From contig NZ_KE386982.1 of NCBI RefSeq assembly GCF_000429905.1, positions 146,551-210,550 on the forward strand: a stretch of 64,000 nucleotides of DNA. The letters run 5' to 3'. A program made the translations under genes and the position numbers. Within the stretch, counting starts at the first letter, position 1. Each line of letters begins with the position of its first letter. This document shows positions 1-9,198 of the stretch, in pieces. The notes under the pieces were generated by a model. That model did no database searches, had not been told where the DNA came from, and saw only the letters and a program-made list of their open reading frames with translations. The DNA comes from Desulfatibacillum aliphaticivorans DSM 15576. GTDB lineage: Bacteria; Desulfobacterota; Desulfobacteria; Desulfobacterales; Desulfatibacillaceae.

Positions 1-30
1 CTCGGCATGAAACCCGCAAAGGACGGAACC

Positions 31-2421
31 ATGGCCCTCCAAATCCACTTTGACCGCATTACGGATTGTTTTCAAAAAGCCCTGGAAGACGGCAGAAACG
101 CCCTGTACGAGCACGAAACCTACGCTCTTTTGAAAAACTCCGGCGCCGAAACCCCGCCCATGACCCGCCTGATCCCCAAGGGAGACGTCCCATCCCAGGC
201 GGACCTGGACGCAATTCCCGGGGAAAAGATCGTCCTGAAAATCGTTTCGCCGACCATTTTTCATAAAACGGACGTTGGCGGAGTCAAGGTGCTGGAAAAG
301 GACCTGAACAAAACCCGGTCCGCGTGCCGGAGAATGCTGGACGAGGTCCCGGCCAAATACGCCGACTGGATCGGAAAAAATCCCCAGTTCGCCCCCGAGG
401 CTCATCAGGGCCTTATGGGCGAAGATCTGGCCCGGGCCGCATCCGCGGACATTGTGGGCGTCTTGTTATGCCAGTTTATGCCGCCCGACTCCCAGGCCTT
501 CGGCAATGAATTGCTGGTGAGCATCCGGCGCACCCAGGAGTTCGGCATGGTCATCACCGCCGGGCTTGGGGGCACGGACACCGAGATCTACGCCCAGCGA
601 TTCCGAAAAGGCCAGGCTGTGGTTTCGGCTTCCACGGAGATGGCCGGCGGCGAGTCCTTTTTCAATTTGTTCAGGCAGACCATCGCGTATAAAAAGCTGG
701 CCGGGGTCTCCCGGGGGCAGGAGAGAATCGTTTCGGACGGCCAGTTGATCGAGTGCTTTTCCTCGTTCATCCTCATGGGGAACCATTACTCTCCCAACAA
801 CCCGGACGCGCCCTTTGTCATCGAGGAGTTGGAAGTCAACCCCTTCGCCTTTACCGATTATCTCATGACGCCCTTGGACGGCATCTGCCGGTTTTCCCTG
901 CCGGAAAACAGCCTGCCCGTTCCCCGGCCCGTAGGCAAAATCCACAACCTGCTGCATCCCAAAAATATTGCGATCATCGGCGTTTCCTCCACGGGAGAGA
1001 ATTTCGGGCGAATCATCCTGAGGAACATCATTGCCGGCGGATTCAACAAAGACGACATCGTGATCGTAAAACCGAACTGCGGCGTCATTGACGGCGTTAA
1101 ATGCGTCCCCACGCTGGAGGCTATGGAGCAAAAGGCGAATTTATTCATCATGGCCGTGGGGGCCGACCAGGTCCCGGACCTGATCGAACGTATTATCGAG
1201 TTTGATTGCGCCCAAAGCGTCATGCTCATCCCCGGCGGCCTGGGGGAAAAGCAGGGCAGCGAACAACGCGCCCAAGAGGTCGGCGAAAAAATCAACACAG
1301 CCCACATGCAAGGGGACGGCGGCCCGGTTTTTCTGGGCGGCAATTGCATGGGACTGGTTTCCTATCCCGGAACCTGCGACACCTTTTTCATCCCCCGTGA
1401 AAAGCTGGAAAAACCAAAATCCCCGCCCCTGAGAAACGCGGCCCTCATCAGCCAGAGCGGCGCCTTTATCATCACCCGGCTCAGCAAACAGCCTCTGCTG
1501 GAGCCCGCCTACATGGTTTCCATCGGCAATCAGAACGACCTCACCGCCGGCGACATGGTCAGGTACATGAAGGACCTGGAGCACGTCCGGGTGATCGCCG
1601 TATACATGGAAGGCTTCAATGAACTGGACGGCCTGGCCTTGTGCCGGGCGGTCAGGGAAGCGGTGCAGCAGGGCAAGGACGTGCTTTTTTACAAGGCCGG
1701 CAGAACGCCGGAAGGCAAAATCGCCACCTCGGGCCATACCGCGTCCGTGGCCGGCGATTATATGGTTTGCGAGTCCTGCGTGCATCAGGCCGGGGCCATG
1801 GTGGCGGACAACTTCTCCCAGTTTGAAAATCTGTACAAGCTGGCCGTGCTCCTGTGCGACAAAAAGGTCTATGGAAACAGGCTGGCCGCGGTGAGCGGCG
1901 CGGGCTTCGAGGCCGTGGGCATGGCCGACAGCATCCAGGGAGACGACTACGCCATGAAAATGGCCGCGTTTGAGGATTCCACAATCCAAAGCCTGGAAAA
2001 GCTCATCAAGGACAACGGCCTGGACGCCCTGGTGGACGTGAAAAACCCCATGGACATCAACCCGGCCGCAAACGATCGACTGCACGCGGAGACGGCCCGG
2101 ATTCTTGCGGAAGACAATAACGTGGACGGCGTGGTTGTGGGCCTGGATCCCCTGTCGCCAGCCATGCAAACCCTGCCCGCCGGACTGCGGGAAGGGGAGT
2201 CCCTGGCCTCGCCCGAGGGTGTTGCTACGCTATTGTCCGAGGCGGCGAAAAGCCTGGAAAAGCCGGTGCTGGGCGTGATCGACGGGGGCGGCCTGTTCGA
2301 CCCCATGGCCCAAAAGCTGGAGGAAAACGGCGTACCCGTGTTCCGCTCCGCCGACGCCGCCGTGGCCGCCCTGGCCAAGTACATGAACTATCGCCTGCGA
2401 GTGGATAAGCTCAAGAGTTAA
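31..2421 (+). CDS. ADP-forming acyl-CoA synthetase (acetate-CoA ligase type), fused subunits
   Basis: Single-chain NDP-forming acid-CoA ligase that interconverts acyl-CoA + ADP + Pi with acid + ATP + CoA. The N-terminal ~290 residues look like an ATP-grasp domain (KIVSPTIFHKTDVGGV is typical), followed by a CoA-binding Rossmann domain (IAIIGVSSTGENFGRIILRN) and succinyl-CoA-ligase-like domains. The phosphohistidine loop is visible as SGHTASVAG. At about 796 residues it is slightly longer than the usual ~700. The domain order is ATP-grasp first, the reverse of many archaeal enzymes. I chose ATG 31 because AAAGGA lies 7 bases upstream; an in-frame ATG at 7 is also possible, and the frame is open to the window edge. 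It converges on and overlaps the next gene by 4 bp. The acid substrate cannot be told from sequence. Confidence 0.88.
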   Translation: MALQIHFDRITDCFQKALEDGRNALYEHETYALLKNSGAETPPMTRLIPKGDVPSQADLDAIPGEKIVLKIVSPTIFHKTDVGGVKVLEKDLNKTRSACRRMLDEVPAKYADWIGKNPQFAPEAHQGLMGEDLARAASADIVGVLLCQFMPPDSQAFGNELLVSIRRTQEFGMVITAGLGGTDTEIYAQRFRKGQAVVSASTEMAGGESFFNLFRQTIAYKKLAGVSRGQERIVSDGQLIECFSSFILMGNHYSPNNPDAPFVIEELEVNPFAFTDYLMTPLDGICRFSLPENSLPVPRPVGKIHNLLHPKNIAIIGVSSTGENFGRIILRNIIAGGFNKDDIVIVKPNCGVIDGVKCVPTLEAMEQKANLFIMAVGADQVPDLIERIIEFDCAQSVMLIPGGLGEKQGSEQRAQEVGEKINTAHMQGDGGPVFLGGNCMGLVSYPGTCDTFFIPREKLEKPKSPPLRNAALISQSGAFIITRLSKQPLLEPAYMVSIGNQNDLTAGDMVRYMKDLEHVRVIAVYMEGFNELDGLALCRAVREAVQQGKDVLFYKAGRTPEGKIATSGHTASVAGDYMVCESCVHQAGAMVADNFSQFENLYKLAVLLCDKKVYGNRLAAVSGAGFEAVGMADSIQGDDYAMKMAAFEDSTIQSLEKLIKDNGLDALVDVKNPMDINPAANDRLHAETARILAEDNNVDGVVVGLDPLSPAMQTLPAGLREGESLASPEGVATLLSEAAKSLEKPVLGVIDGGGLFDPMAQKLEENGVPVFRSADAAVAALAKYMNYRLRVDKLKS

Positions 2422-3806
2422 AAAGTCACGGAGTCTTCGAACAGCAGCCGGAAGCCGGGCAAAAGATGCATGGCCGTGTGCTGGTTTTTGGGCATGACCC
2501 CGAAGGCTGAGGCCAGCCTGCGGGGATTCATGTAAAACTTCTGGTAGGCGAACTTGTTGGCCTTGTGCAACTCCTCGTCCGTGGCGGCCGACAGGTTGAC
2601 GGGCATGTGGAAGTAATCCTTAAACCGGATGTCCATGGCGTCGGTCCCGGCCATGCGGGCGACCTCGGTGCCGGGGAAGGGGTTCAGGTACATGAACAAG
2701 GCGAAGTGCAGCCGCGACCGTGCCGCATAATCGGCGGTCATGAGCATTTCGTCATAGGTTTCCGTGGGAAAGCCCATCATAAAAAAGCCCATGGAAATAA
2801 TTCCCCGGTCTGCGGCCATGGCAATGGATTGGCGCATTTTGTCCAGGTCCGCATTTTTCCTGACCAGCTTTTGCATCCGGGGGCTGGCGACCTCGGGAGC
2901 GAAGGACACCCGAAACACCCCAACCTCCTTAAACAAGTCCCACAATTCCTCGTCCATCACGTCCCCGCGAACGCCGTTTGGCAGAGAGAAATCCAGGTTC
3001 AGGCGGTTGTCCAAGATGCTTTCGCAAATGGCGGCGGCCCTGGTTTTGGACAGGTTAAAGCAGTCGTCCAGAATTTCGATTTCCCGCACGCCGTACCGGT
3101 CCTTGAGCATGGCGATTTCAGCGGTCACGGCCTCCGGGCTTCTGGCCCGGAATTGCTTGCCGAACACGTTGTGGCAAAAGATGCAGTGATACGGGCAGCC
3201 CCGGGATGTGAATACGGACAGGCTTTTACGGTGTTTGATAAACCGGTTTTGGGTGTGCTTGCCCAGGCGGGAAAAATAATTCTCCGGGCCTATCAGGTCC
3301 CAGGCCGGGTTCAGCGCGTCCACGTTTTCAATCATGGCTCTGGGGCCGTTATACACGGGGCCGTCCGGAGTTTTAAAGGCAAGCCCGGGAATGGCGTCAA
3401 GGGCGCCGCCTCCGTCCAGGGCGTTCATTAAATCAACCAGGGTTTCCTCGCCCTCGCCGATCACCGCGTAATCCAGGTCGGGATCATCCAGCACGGCCTT
3501 GCCGCAGGCCGAGGCGTGGGGGCCTCCCAATATCACCGGAACGCCGGGCAGGACCGACTTGACGACTGCCGCGCTACGAGAGGCGTCCGGGCTGTCCAGG
3601 GTCAGGGCGGAAATCCCGACGACGTCCGGATTGAATCTCCTGACCTCGGCCGCAAGCCGTTTGTCGGAAAGCCGCCAGCGCCGGGCGTCCAGAATTTTCA
3701 CCTCATCGCCCCTGGAAGTGCGCAGGGCTTCCGCCAGGTATCCCAGGCCGATGGGCGCCGGCCAGACTTTCATGATGCTGTTGGGGCGTAAAAGCAGTAC
3801 TTTCAA
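2418..3806 (-). CDS. B12-binding domain radical SAM protein
   Basis: Radical SAM enzyme of the cobalamin-binding class. Residues ~1-140 form a B12-binding fold (PDVVGISALTLDSP, VILGGPHASA). The [4Fe-4S]/SAM motif is CPYHCIFC near residue 205, followed by a TIM-barrel core with the typical EILDDCFN strand. The start is read as TTG at 3806, with GAGGA five bases upstream; no good ATG is near, and MKVLLLRP is the natural N-terminus of this family. It follows the membrane-protein gene after 35 bp and probably shares its transcript. Such proteins often modify lipids, cell-envelope or natural-product substrates. The substrate here is unknown. Confidence 0.85.
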   Translation of the reverse strand: MKVLLLRPNSIMKVWPAPIGLGYLAEALRTSRGDEVKILDARRWRLSDKRLAAEVRRFNPDVVGISALTLDSPDASRSAAVVKSVLPGVPVILGGPHASACGKAVLDDPDLDYAVIGEGEETLVDLMNALDGGGALDAIPGLAFKTPDGPVYNGPRAMIENVDALNPAWDLIGPENYFSRLGKHTQNRFIKHRKSLSVFTSRGCPYHCIFCHNVFGKQFRARSPEAVTAEIAMLKDRYGVREIEILDDCFNLSKTRAAAICESILDNRLNLDFSLPNGVRGDVMDEELWDLFKEVGVFRVSFAPEVASPRMQKLVRKNADLDKMRQSIAMAADRGIISMGFFMMGFPTETYDEMLMTADYAARSRLHFALFMYLNPFPGTEVARMAGTDAMDIRFKDYFHMPVNLSAATDEELHKANKFAYQKFYMNPRRLASAFGVMPKNQHTAMHLLPGFRLLFEDSVTF

Positions 3807-3841
3807 GGATATCCTCGGGCGCCGTTTCCGGCGTTTCGGTT

Positions 3842-5953
3842 TTATTGCTCCCGGTACTCAACCCCGGGCGGGGGCGTTAAATAAGGCTCGTTCCACTCTA
3901 AAGAAACCATGGAGAAAGGCCCTTTCAGGCCGTCCGCCGCCAGGTCGTCCTCAATTAGGCGGGCGCTTCCTTTGACAACCAAAGGCAAATGATAGCTGTA
4001 CTTTTTCCGCCGCAGCTTGCCGTTTCGGTCTTTAAAAGTCGCCCACATCGTCTGGGACCGGCAGGTTTTGGGGTTGAGCCAAAAGCACGGCGTGACGGGC
4101 TCCTGTTTGAGCATGGCGTCAAAGAGGCTGGGCGTCAGCCCTATCACTTCCAGCCTTCCGTTTTCAATTACGGGCAGAATAATCAGCCTGTTGGCCGTGC
4201 AGATGTCCGGGTGCATGGCGTATATGGCGTCGCCGTCGTCAAACTCGGCCAGCAGGTCAAATCCCTGGGGCGTCATGTTTTTCCGGCTAAAACGTTCCTT
4301 GTACTTTCCGTAAAGCAGGCTTTCGTGAACCACCAGCAGACGCACGCCCTGGGCGTACAGGTATTCCTGGGCCTCCAAAGAGGGCAGCCGCCTCGTCTCC
4401 GGCAGGATAAAATCCTGGGGCAAAAAGCTGGTGTGGCTGTTGGCTGAAGTCTGCCGCACCCATAGATGCCTATATAGGCCCACGTTGCTTTCCACGTACA
4501 GCCTGGCCGGAGGGACGCCTTCGTCGTACTGGTACAGCCTTTCCTTGGACGGAATGTGGAGGATGGATTCCTCCGGGCTGGTTAACGGGTTGTTTTCAGC
4601 CAGCCAAAAATCGCTTTGACTCGGCCCGAACAAGGCGCCGAAATTGTACATGGGTCTTGGTATGGAAAGGTTTTCCACGGTAATTACGGCAATGACAACC
4701 GCTAGTAATATGGCGGCCGCCGCCTTTCCTTTGGCCTTGAGGATGCGCTGTTCAAATCCGGCGAAAGCCCCCGCGCTAAGCAAAGCCAGGGCGAATGTGT
4801 AAAACACCACCAGCCGGGTGGGGTTTCGGATGATGCTTGCCAAGGGCAGGATTTCTGAAAGATGCCGCAAGACCAACGCTTCGCTCATCTCCCACCGGAA
4901 AAACTGCAGGGGCTTCCAACCCGTGCTCGCCAGGACGGCGAAGGCCAGAACGCCCGTCAGGAACCAGGGCGAAATCCGTTCCCTGGGCATGCGCCCGGCG
5001 CCGGTCAGCACTAAATACCAGACCAGAACGCCGGGAAACAAAGCCGCGTGGGGAAAGTCGGGAAATCCAGCGGTTTCGTAATCCTGTGCCAGCCAGGCCC
5101 CGTAGAACAGATTCTCTTTGGCCGCGTTAAACCATTCCGACGGAGAATAGGCGAAGGTGTATGAAAACAGGCTTTCGCTGGAGCCCGTCATCTGATCCAG
5201 GCGATACTGCACCATGGTTTGCAAATAGGGCAGGGCAAGGGGCAGGATAAGCAAGACGCCCATGAATCCTGCGCCCGCAATGGCCGGGATATGCTCTTTG
5301 GTGAAAAAGGCCTTGCGCCGCCAAATCACGATGGCCGCCATCAAATATACGGCGAACAGGCAGTGATAAAAATACATGTAAAACTGGAGCGCCAGCAGGC
5401 CCACGGCGATGTACAAATGCCGGGATTTGTCCTCGTGGATGTATTTGAACAAAAACAGGACGATCCACGGGACGATGACCATGTTCATGTCGATGAAGTC
5501 CACGGTGCGGCACTGGGTCGCGGCCGTGAACGAAAACACGACCCCGGCGACGACTCCGGCCGGCGTGCTTTGCATCAGATACTGCGCCAGAAAGAACATG
5601 GAAAAGGCCGAGCCAATGAGCATGAACAGCATGGCGCCGTTGATTGCAAAGTGCAGGTTTTGGGTGGGCAGAAAAAACAGGCCGAAAATCTGGGACAGGC
5701 CGAAGGGGATGCCCAAGAACAAAAAGGGCGATTCCAGCGGCGCCGTGAGGCCGGGATCAAAGGCTTTGTGCAGACTGAACGGATGCTCTTGCAAGAATAA
5801 AATCGCCTGCTCAGCCATGAACCCGCCCGTGGGAATGGTGTTGAAAGAGCCCGGGGTGACCTCGCCCATGTGCAGAGCCATGGGCCAGGTGTGCAGCACG
5901 GCCAGGGCGGCGTACAACGCCAGAACCAGGCTGTAGGTTGTGAGCTTTTTCAA
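3842..5953 (-). CDS. Large polytopic membrane protein, possibly GT-C-type glycosyltransferase
   Basis: About 703 residues with roughly a dozen hydrophobic segments in the first ~450 residues, then a soluble C-terminal region of ~230 residues. The N-terminal topology (first helix, then an extracytoplasmic loop with an acidic/aromatic stretch, then many helices) resembles GT-C polyprenyl-sugar transferases, but I recognise no diagnostic motif. The frame is open to 6076, but I chose TTG 5953: a strong GGGAGGGG Shine-Dalgarno sits just before it and the first membrane helix begins immediately after. It is upstream of and probably co-transcribed with the radical SAM gene, suggesting joint work on an envelope or lipid-linked substrate. 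Confidence 0.6.
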   Translation of the reverse strand: MKKLTTYSLVLALYAALAVLHTWPMALHMGEVTPGSFNTIPTGGFMAEQAILFLQEHPFSLHKAFDPGLTAPLESPFLFLGIPFGLSQIFGLFFLPTQNLHFAINGAMLFMLIGSAFSMFFLAQYLMQSTPAGVVAGVVFSFTAATQCRTVDFIDMNMVIVPWIVLFLFKYIHEDKSRHLYIAVGLLALQFYMYFYHCLFAVYLMAAIVIWRRKAFFTKEHIPAIAGAGFMGVLLILPLALPYLQTMVQYRLDQMTGSSESLFSYTFAYSPSEWFNAAKENLFYGAWLAQDYETAGFPDFPHAALFPGVLVWYLVLTGAGRMPRERISPWFLTGVLAFAVLASTGWKPLQFFRWEMSEALVLRHLSEILPLASIIRNPTRLVVFYTFALALLSAGAFAGFEQRILKAKGKAAAAILLAVVIAVITVENLSIPRPMYNFGALFGPSQSDFWLAENNPLTSPEESILHIPSKERLYQYDEGVPPARLYVESNVGLYRHLWVRQTSANSHTSFLPQDFILPETRRLPSLEAQEYLYAQGVRLLVVHESLLYGKYKERFSRKNMTPQGFDLLAEFDDGDAIYAMHPDICTANRLIILPVIENGRLEVIGLTPSLFDAMLKQEPVTPCFWLNPKTCRSQTMWATFKDRNGKLRRKKYSYHLPLVVKGSARLIEDDLAADGLKGPFSMVSLEWNEPYLTPPPGVEYREQ

Positions 5954-6149
5954 GGATCCCCTCCCGGGATTCCGAATTTGCGCCAGGGTTGCCTTTACAT
6001 TTAGGCGGCCCCGGAGGAAGATGGACAAGGCCTTAGCAAGTGGGCTGATTATGCTGGAAAAGCGCGGATATGGCAAGGGGGGAATCTGGGCCGGGCCGCT
6101 CCGGCGCTTGGGCCGAAAGCCGGCGCCGGGGGATGGACTTTGGCCCCGC

Positions 6150-6458
6150 CTACTTTTTGGGAAGCGTGATCTGCCTTTTTTCAGGATCTTCCTGCTGGCG
6201 ATAGAATATGGCCATATGCCCTATCATCCCCACCATTTCGCACTTGGCGCCCTTTTCAATGGCTTCTGAGATTTCGGTCTTCAAGGCCTTTTCCTTGTAA
6301 TCCCCAAACTTGACCTTGATCAGTTCGTGGAGGTCCAGAGCCTCGTCCACCGAAGCGATCAAGCCGTCCGTAAGCCCTTTTTGGCCTACAATCACCACCG
6401 GCTTCATGCCATGGGCCAGGCCCCGCAAATATTTTCTTTCAAAACCCTTCAGTTCCAT
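6150..6458 (-). CDS. yhbY: YhbY/CRM-family RNA-binding protein
   Basis: A 102-residue stand-alone CRM domain protein; the family binds pre-50S ribosomes and helps 23S rRNA maturation. The whole sequence fits: LRGLAHGMKPVVIVGQKGL contains the family's GLxHxLkPvVqiGkxGl signature, followed by the LIKVKF strand and a C-terminal aromatic strand. GGGAG lies six bases before the ATG. It reads on the same strand as the membrane protein gene downstream but is separated from it by nearly 200 bp. Confidence 0.88.
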   Translation of the reverse strand: MELKGFERKYLRGLAHGMKPVVIVGQKGLTDGLIASVDEALDLHELIKVKFGDYKEKALKTEISEAIEKGAKCEMVGMIGHMAIFYRQQEDPEKRQITLPKK

Positions 6459-6997
6459 TATCGTCTCCCTTTGCTTTTATAAGGCAGCGCATGAATTCAC
6501 CGGCGGCGGCTTATTCACCCGCCGCATTCATGGTTTGTTTTAACGCATTTTTCAATCTCAGGTCCATCTCAATCGCAGCCAAAAGGCCATCGTCTTCTTC
6601 CAAAGTTGGAGACAAGGCCCCCGGAGCGAGCCACATCTCCTTACACGAAAACCCATAAAAGGCAAGAAGCATTGGAAAGGTGGCAGGTCTATTCCGGGAT
6701 TCGCCCGCCGTTTTTCCCTCTCCGGTTGGTGGCGCCCTTTTTGCTTAAGCAAAAGCAGGCTTTTCCATACAACGCCCCATCAAAGCGGGCCTCATATCCG
6801 GCCCAGAAGGAGCTTTTGACTGTCACAAGACATGATCAGGCTTGTACAAGCCGTTTACTTCCGCCTTTAAATAGGGGGTTGCGGCTCTTAAGGATTTGAT
6901 GTTGTCAGATTTTTGGCGGAACGCCAATGTTATGAACATGCATCTGCGCGTAAAAGCGTCTTGGCAAGAAAAATCACTGGCTGCGGGAGGAGAAGAT
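6459..6997. other. Intergenic region between yhbY and the chemoreceptor gene
   Basis: Divergent promoter region with no convincing gene. The clearest element is an imperfect inverted repeat at 6490-6532: outer arms CATGAAT/ATTCATG and inner GC-rich arms GGCGGCGG/CCGCCGC. It may be a hairpin or a protein site upstream of yhbY. The chemoreceptor frame is open upstream to 6896, but that part lacks a ribosome-binding site and is unlike the family. Confidence 0.5.
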
Positions 6998-8887
6998 ATG
7001 GGTTCGATAATATCACTGGTGAAAGACATGACCATTCGGTCCAAAATGATCATCAGCTTTTTGGTCATGATTGCATTCATGGTCATTATCGGAATGGTCG
7101 GTTTTTCAAGCATGAAAGTCATCCGCAGCCATATGCAGGACATTTTTAACGTCCGCATGCCGGGGATCGACTTTCTCATCGAGGCGGACCGGGATCTCCA
7201 GCAATTGCTTGTGGCCGAGCGCTCCATGATCTTTGCGGATGTAGGCTCCGAGGAATACAAAGCCTTCATGGGAGACTATGAGGAGAATTTCCAGCAATCC
7301 GCCGCCCGGTGGGGCAAATACAAGGCCCTGGCGTTCACACCGGAAGAAAAAGCGATCCTCCCCAAATTTGATGCAGCCCGCAAAAAGTGGGAAGACATCA
7401 GCAGAAAAGTTTGGGAGGTGCGCGGCGATGGAAGCCCGGAAGGCAGGAAAGCGGCTATCGCCCTCTCCCAGGGCGAGGCCTCCGCCGCTTTTGAAGGCAT
7501 GCGGGATTACATCAACGAGCTTACGGAAATCAACCTGGGCCTGGCCAAAGCAGCGGACAAGGCCGCCACGGAATCGTTTTCCGGCGCCGTCACCACGCTC
7601 CTGGTGATTACCAGCCTGGGTTTTCTGGCCGGCTTGTTTTTCGCCTTTGTGTCCATACGCAGCGTATCCAAGCCTTTAAGCCAGGTCATAGCCTTTGCCG
7701 AGGATCTGCGGCAGGGGGATATTTCCGTATCCCTTCCTGAGGGCAAAGACGAAATCGGCGTTATGAGCCAGGCCTTAAACCGGGTCGTGGATGAACTCAA
7801 GCGAAAAACCGACATCGCCACGGCCATTTCCTCCGGAGACTTGCGCCAGGAAGTCAATATCAGTTCTGAAAAGGATGCATTCGGCAAGGCGCTTCAAAAT
7901 ATGGTGTGGCGTTTGAACGACGTGGTCCAAAAGCTGCACAACGCCGCTAATCAGGTGGACGGGGGATCCCAGCAGGTTTCCGAGTCCAGCCAGACCCTTT
8001 CCCAGGGCGCCACGGAGCAGGCCTCCTCCCTGGAGGAAATCACCTCCTCCATGACGGAAATCGGCGCCCAGACCAGGACTAATGCGGAAAACGCCGGCCA
8101 GGCCAGCAATTTGGCCCATGACGCCAAAAATGCTGCAGAAAAAGGCGTCAACAGGATGATGGAGATGACTCAGTCCATGTCCACCATCAGCGAGTCCAGC
8201 CAGGAGATCGCCAAAATTATCAAGGTGATCGACGACATAGCCTTTCAGACCAACCTCCTGGCCTTGAACGCCGCCGTAGAATCCGCACGCGCGGGCGTGC
8301 ACGGCAAGGGCTTCGCCGTGGTGGCCCAGGAAGTGCGCACCCTGGCGGCCCGCAGCGCAAAGGCCGCCCAAGGCATTACGGAGCTTATTGAGAGCGCGGT
8401 CAACAATGTCAAGGAAGGCTCCGAGATCGCCGAAAACACCTCCGCGGCCCTGGATGAAATTCAAGGCAAAATCACCAAGGCCTCCGATCTGGTGGCGGAA
8501 ATCGCCGCAGCCAGCAACGAGCAGTCCAAGGGCATTTCCCAGATTAACGAAGGGCTTTCCCAGATTGACAGCGTCACCCAGCAAAACGCCGCCAATGCCG
8601 AGGAAACCTCCGCTTCTTCCGAAGAACTCTCGGCTCAGGCCGCCTCACTGCGCAAGGCCTTGACCTTCTTCAAGATCAAAGGGGATTCCGGCGTGGGCTT
8701 CGCCTCGCCAGGTTACGATGCAGCGCCCCGGAGCGCGCAATTGGGCTATCAGGGCTATTCCAAGCCGGCGCCTAAAAAGAAGCCCGCTCCCGTCGATTCC
8801 GGGTGGGGCGCCCCCGGAGACGCCCCCATGGAGGTGGATCCCGGACAGGTCATCGCTCTGGACGACGACGATTTTGGAAAGTATTAA
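6998..8887 (+). CDS. Methyl-accepting chemotaxis protein
   Basis: Transmembrane chemoreceptor of 629 residues. A membrane helix spans about residues 15-35, a periplasmic four-helix-bundle sensor about 36-190, a second helix (LLVITSLGFLAGLFFAFV) about 195-217, then a HAMP linker and the long cytoplasmic coiled coil. The hairpin tip is the canonical IAFQTNLLALNAAVESARAG, which binds CheA/CheW. The last ~70 residues are a proline/acid-rich tail with no NWETF pentapeptide. I chose ATG 6998, with GGAGGAG five to six bases upstream, rather than an upstream in-frame ATG at 6896. It appears monocistronic and no other che genes are nearby. The ligand is unknown. Confidence 0.9.
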   Translation: MGSIISLVKDMTIRSKMIISFLVMIAFMVIIGMVGFSSMKVIRSHMQDIFNVRMPGIDFLIEADRDLQQLLVAERSMIFADVGSEEYKAFMGDYEENFQQSAARWGKYKALAFTPEEKAILPKFDAARKKWEDISRKVWEVRGDGSPEGRKAAIALSQGEASAAFEGMRDYINELTEINLGLAKAADKAATESFSGAVTTLLVITSLGFLAGLFFAFVSIRSVSKPLSQVIAFAEDLRQGDISVSLPEGKDEIGVMSQALNRVVDELKRKTDIATAISSGDLRQEVNISSEKDAFGKALQNMVWRLNDVVQKLHNAANQVDGGSQQVSESSQTLSQGATEQASSLEEITSSMTEIGAQTRTNAENAGQASNLAHDAKNAAEKGVNRMMEMTQSMSTISESSQEIAKIIKVIDDIAFQTNLLALNAAVESARAGVHGKGFAVVAQEVRTLAARSAKAAQGITELIESAVNNVKEGSEIAENTSAALDEIQGKITKASDLVAEIAAASNEQSKGISQINEGLSQIDSVTQQNAANAEETSASSEELSAQAASLRKALTFFKIKGDSGVGFASPGYDAAPRSAQLGYQGYSKPAPKKKPAPVDSGWGAPGDAPMEVDPGQVIALDDDDFGKY

Positions 8888-9051
8888 CGCCAAATAATAA
8901 AATTAGTGTGTGCGCCAATATCAAAAACGCGGTCAACATTTTCCTGGCCCTGCTTTTGGTGTATTGCGCGGTGGATCTTTCCGGGCTGATTTTTTAAAGG
9001 AAAGCAGAACGAGTCCTGGATTCGTCCCTTTATGGCAAAAGATGTGCGCGA

Positions 9052-9083
9052 GGGGGAGCCTGTGGGTTAGGCTCCCCCCTTTG
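9052..9083 (+). terminator. Rho-independent-type terminator after the chemoreceptor
   Basis: Perfect 9-bp stem GGGGGAGCC (9052-9060) / GGCTCCCCC (9070-9078) with a 9-base loop, followed by CTTT. It lies 165 bp beyond the receptor stop codon and before the oppositely oriented hydrogenase genes. The T-run is short. Confidence 0.6.
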
Positions 9084-9198
9084 CGTTACCCGGGACCAAG
9101 GAGGATTAGGGTAGGTGGAACTTTTTTATTTGAGTGGATAAAATACCCTGCGGCTTGGCTTATACCTTGAAACGCCCCACAGCTTGCCGCAAGGATGT

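Noticed and set aside
8908..8997. Tiny hydrophobic peptide frame (about 29 residues, IFLALLLVYCAVDL) after the chemoreceptor
   Set aside because: One membrane helix is possible, but there is no ATG or ribosome-binding site and no sign of conservation.
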